In this document: piece after piece, positions 62,830-64,000 of the stretch
Position numbering within the stretch: position 1 is the stretch's first letter
Layout of the letters: every line of letters starts with the position of its first letter
Assembly: GCF_900109945.1 (NCBI RefSeq)
Contig: NZ_FOBX01000007.1
Coordinates: 248,001 to 312,000 of the forward strand
Reading direction: 5' to 3'
Origin: Bradyrhizobium sp. OK095
GTDB taxonomy: Bacteria; Pseudomonadota; Alphaproteobacteria; Rhizobiales; Xanthobacteraceae
DNA: 64,000 nt
Translations under genes and position numbers: made by a program
The notes under the pieces: model-generated
What the model saw: only the letters and a program-made list of their open reading frames with translations
Told to the model about the DNA's origin: nothing
Database searches by the model: none

Positions 62830-64000
62830 ATGCGGAGCGACAACGGATCGCGAAAGCGGATCGCGGTGATTGGAACCGGCATCTCCGGGATGTCTGCGGC
62901 ATGGCTCCTGAGCCAGCGCCATGACGTGACGATCTATGAGCGGGACGGACGGCTCGGCGGTCATTCCAATACCGTCGAAGTCCGCACCCCCGATGGGATC
63001 GTCCCGGTCGATACCGGGTTCATCGTCTACAACGAGAAGACCTATCCCAATCTCACGGCGCTGTTCGCCCACCTCAAAGTGCCGACGCTCGCCTCCGACA
63101 TGTCGTTCGCCGTCTCCCTCGAAGACGGCGAGCTGGAATATTCGGGGACCAGCCTGAACGGGCTGTTTGCCCAGCGCAGCAATTTGTTTCGCCCGAGGTT
63201 CTGGTCGATGCTCAACGACCTCTGGCGCTTCTATCGCGAAGCACCGCGGGATCTGTCGTCGCTCGACGATCTCTCCTCCCTCGAGCAATATCTCGACGCC
63301 GGCTGTTACGGCGAGGTCTTTCGCAGCGACCATCTGTTGCCGATGGCCGCCGCGATCTGGTCGGCCTCGCCCAGCCAGATGCTGCAATATCCGGCAGCTT
63401 CGTTCATTCGCTTCCACGACAATCACGGGCTGCTTCAGCTGCGCAACCGGCCACCATGGCGGACGGTCGCCGGTGGCAGCCGCACCTATGTCGACGCGCT
63501 GACGCATCGGTTCAGCGACGGCATCCGTCTTGCCCGAGGTGTCGCGGCAATCCGGCGCCATCAGGACGGAGTCGAGGTCAGGGATCGCGGCGGCCATTCC
63601 GACCATTTCGATGACGTCGTCATCGCGGCGCATGCCGATCAGGCGCTTGCGCTGCTGGAGCAGCCAACGGCAGAGGAGCGAAGCCTGCTCGGGGCATTCC
63701 GCTACAGCCAAAACCGCGCCGTTCTCCACGGCGATCCGGTGCTGATGCCGCAGCGCAAGGCGGCCTGGGCGAGCTGGAATTATATTGGCGGCAGAGCCAG
63801 CACGGAGCATCCAACCGTGACCTACTGGATGAACGCTCTCCAGCAATTGCCGACGGCGCAAAATCTGTTCGTGACGCTCAACCCCGTGGTCGAGCCAGAG
63901 CAGGCCCTGCACGAGGAACATTACGATCATCCGATCTTCGATGCCGCGGCCATGAGCGCGCAGCGTCGTCTATGGTCCTTGCAGGGCCAGGATCGCATCT
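62830..64000 (+). CDS. FAD-dependent amine-oxidase-like protein (cut by the window end)
   Basis: The first 390 codons of a flavoprotein. It begins with ATG 62830 after GGGCGGG; the dinucleotide fold is IAVIGTGISGMSAAWLLSQR, followed by the FAD-ribose glutamate in IYERDGRLGGHSNTVEV. Conserved blocks of the family: VDTGFIVYNEKTYPNLTALF, PWRTVAGGSRTYVDAL and DDVVIAAHADQALALL. No stop codon before 64000. In Rhodobacter and relatives, a homologous gene is part of the RpoE core regulon near a cfa-like gene and a DUF1365 gene; the latter probably follows beyond the window (inference). It may alter lipid acyl chains under singlet oxygen stress. Confidence 0.9.
   Translation, partial: MRSDNGSRKRIAVIGTGISGMSAAWLLSQRHDVTIYERDGRLGGHSNTVEVRTPDGIVPVDTGFIVYNEKTYPNLTALFAHLKVPTLASDMSFAVSLEDGELEYSGTSLNGLFAQRSNLFRPRFWSMLNDLWRFYREAPRDLSSLDDLSSLEQYLDAGCYGEVFRSDHLLPMAAAIWSASPSQMLQYPAASFIRFHDNHGLLQLRNRPPWRTVAGGSRTYVDALTHRFSDGIRLARGVAAIRRHQDGVEVRDRGGHSDHFDDVVIAAHADQALALLEQPTAEERSLLGAFRYSQNRAVLHGDPVLMPQRKAAWASWNYIGGRASTEHPTVTYWMNALQQLPTAQNLFVTLNPVVEPEQALHEEHYDHPIFDAAAMSAQRRLWSLQGQDRI

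Overview
The window reads as chromosomal DNA of an alphaproteobacterium of the Bradyrhizobium type. This is inferred from the high GC content, the gene order (moaC, moeA, lexA, comEC, gltX, gltA, and the lpx/bamA/rpsB envelope-translation cluster), the alphaproteobacterial SOS operators (GAAC-N7-GAAC), tandem DUF3551 proteins, an rpsB with a C-terminal extension, and dispersed palindromes typical of these genomes. I see no transposase, phage gene, CRISPR array, rRNA or convincing tRNA. Nearly every base is accounted for by about 60 protein genes.

Layout. 0-11.9 kb: the end of moaC, a Flp pilin, a membrane GGDEF-EAL protein, a CtpA-type protease, an FMN alpha-hydroxy-acid oxidase, a YihX-like HAD phosphatase, moeA, lexA with its own SOS operators, small secreted or unknown proteins, and a protein built of three GAF-like repeats. 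11.9-19.7 kb: comEC, DUF2171, a SnoaL-like protein, glnS, gltX and gltA, closed by a strong terminator. 20.5-26.7 kb: a sugar-uptake island (ROK regulator, binding protein, two permeases, ATPase, SDR dehydrogenase) lying between gltA and lpxB. 26.7-42.0 kb: the minus-strand cluster rpsB-tsf-pyrH-frr-uppS-cdsA-dxr-rseP-bamA-lpxD-fabZ // lpxA-lpxI-lpxB, split between fabZ and lpxA by an oppositely oriented secreted KTSC-like gene.

42.2-57.4 kb: a caspase-fold protein lacking both catalytic residues, an exported beta-carbonic anhydrase, dnaE, a tiny membrane protein under two perfect SOS boxes, an Omp31-like porin, a DUF3551 pair, an exported epoxide hydrolase, an MFS transporter, a second methionine aminopeptidase, a transglutaminase-like protein and a ClpP-like periplasmic protein. 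57.5-64 kb: a TetR/EamA pair sharing an operator-like sequence, then a singlet-oxygen (RpoE-ChrR) module: rpoE-chrR-DUF1295-cfa-like operon, a divergent FAD oxidoreductase, and DUF2177.

The two strongest regulatory observations are (i) three promoters of the form TGATCC-N17-GTAT at the RpoE-ChrR module, two of them back-to-back, and (ii) an unlisted 32-residue one-helix protein upstream of dnaE whose promoter carries two intact LexA operators, a candidate functional analogue of the Caulobacter SOS division inhibitor SidA. Functions are assigned from recognised motifs and gene order; no database search was run.
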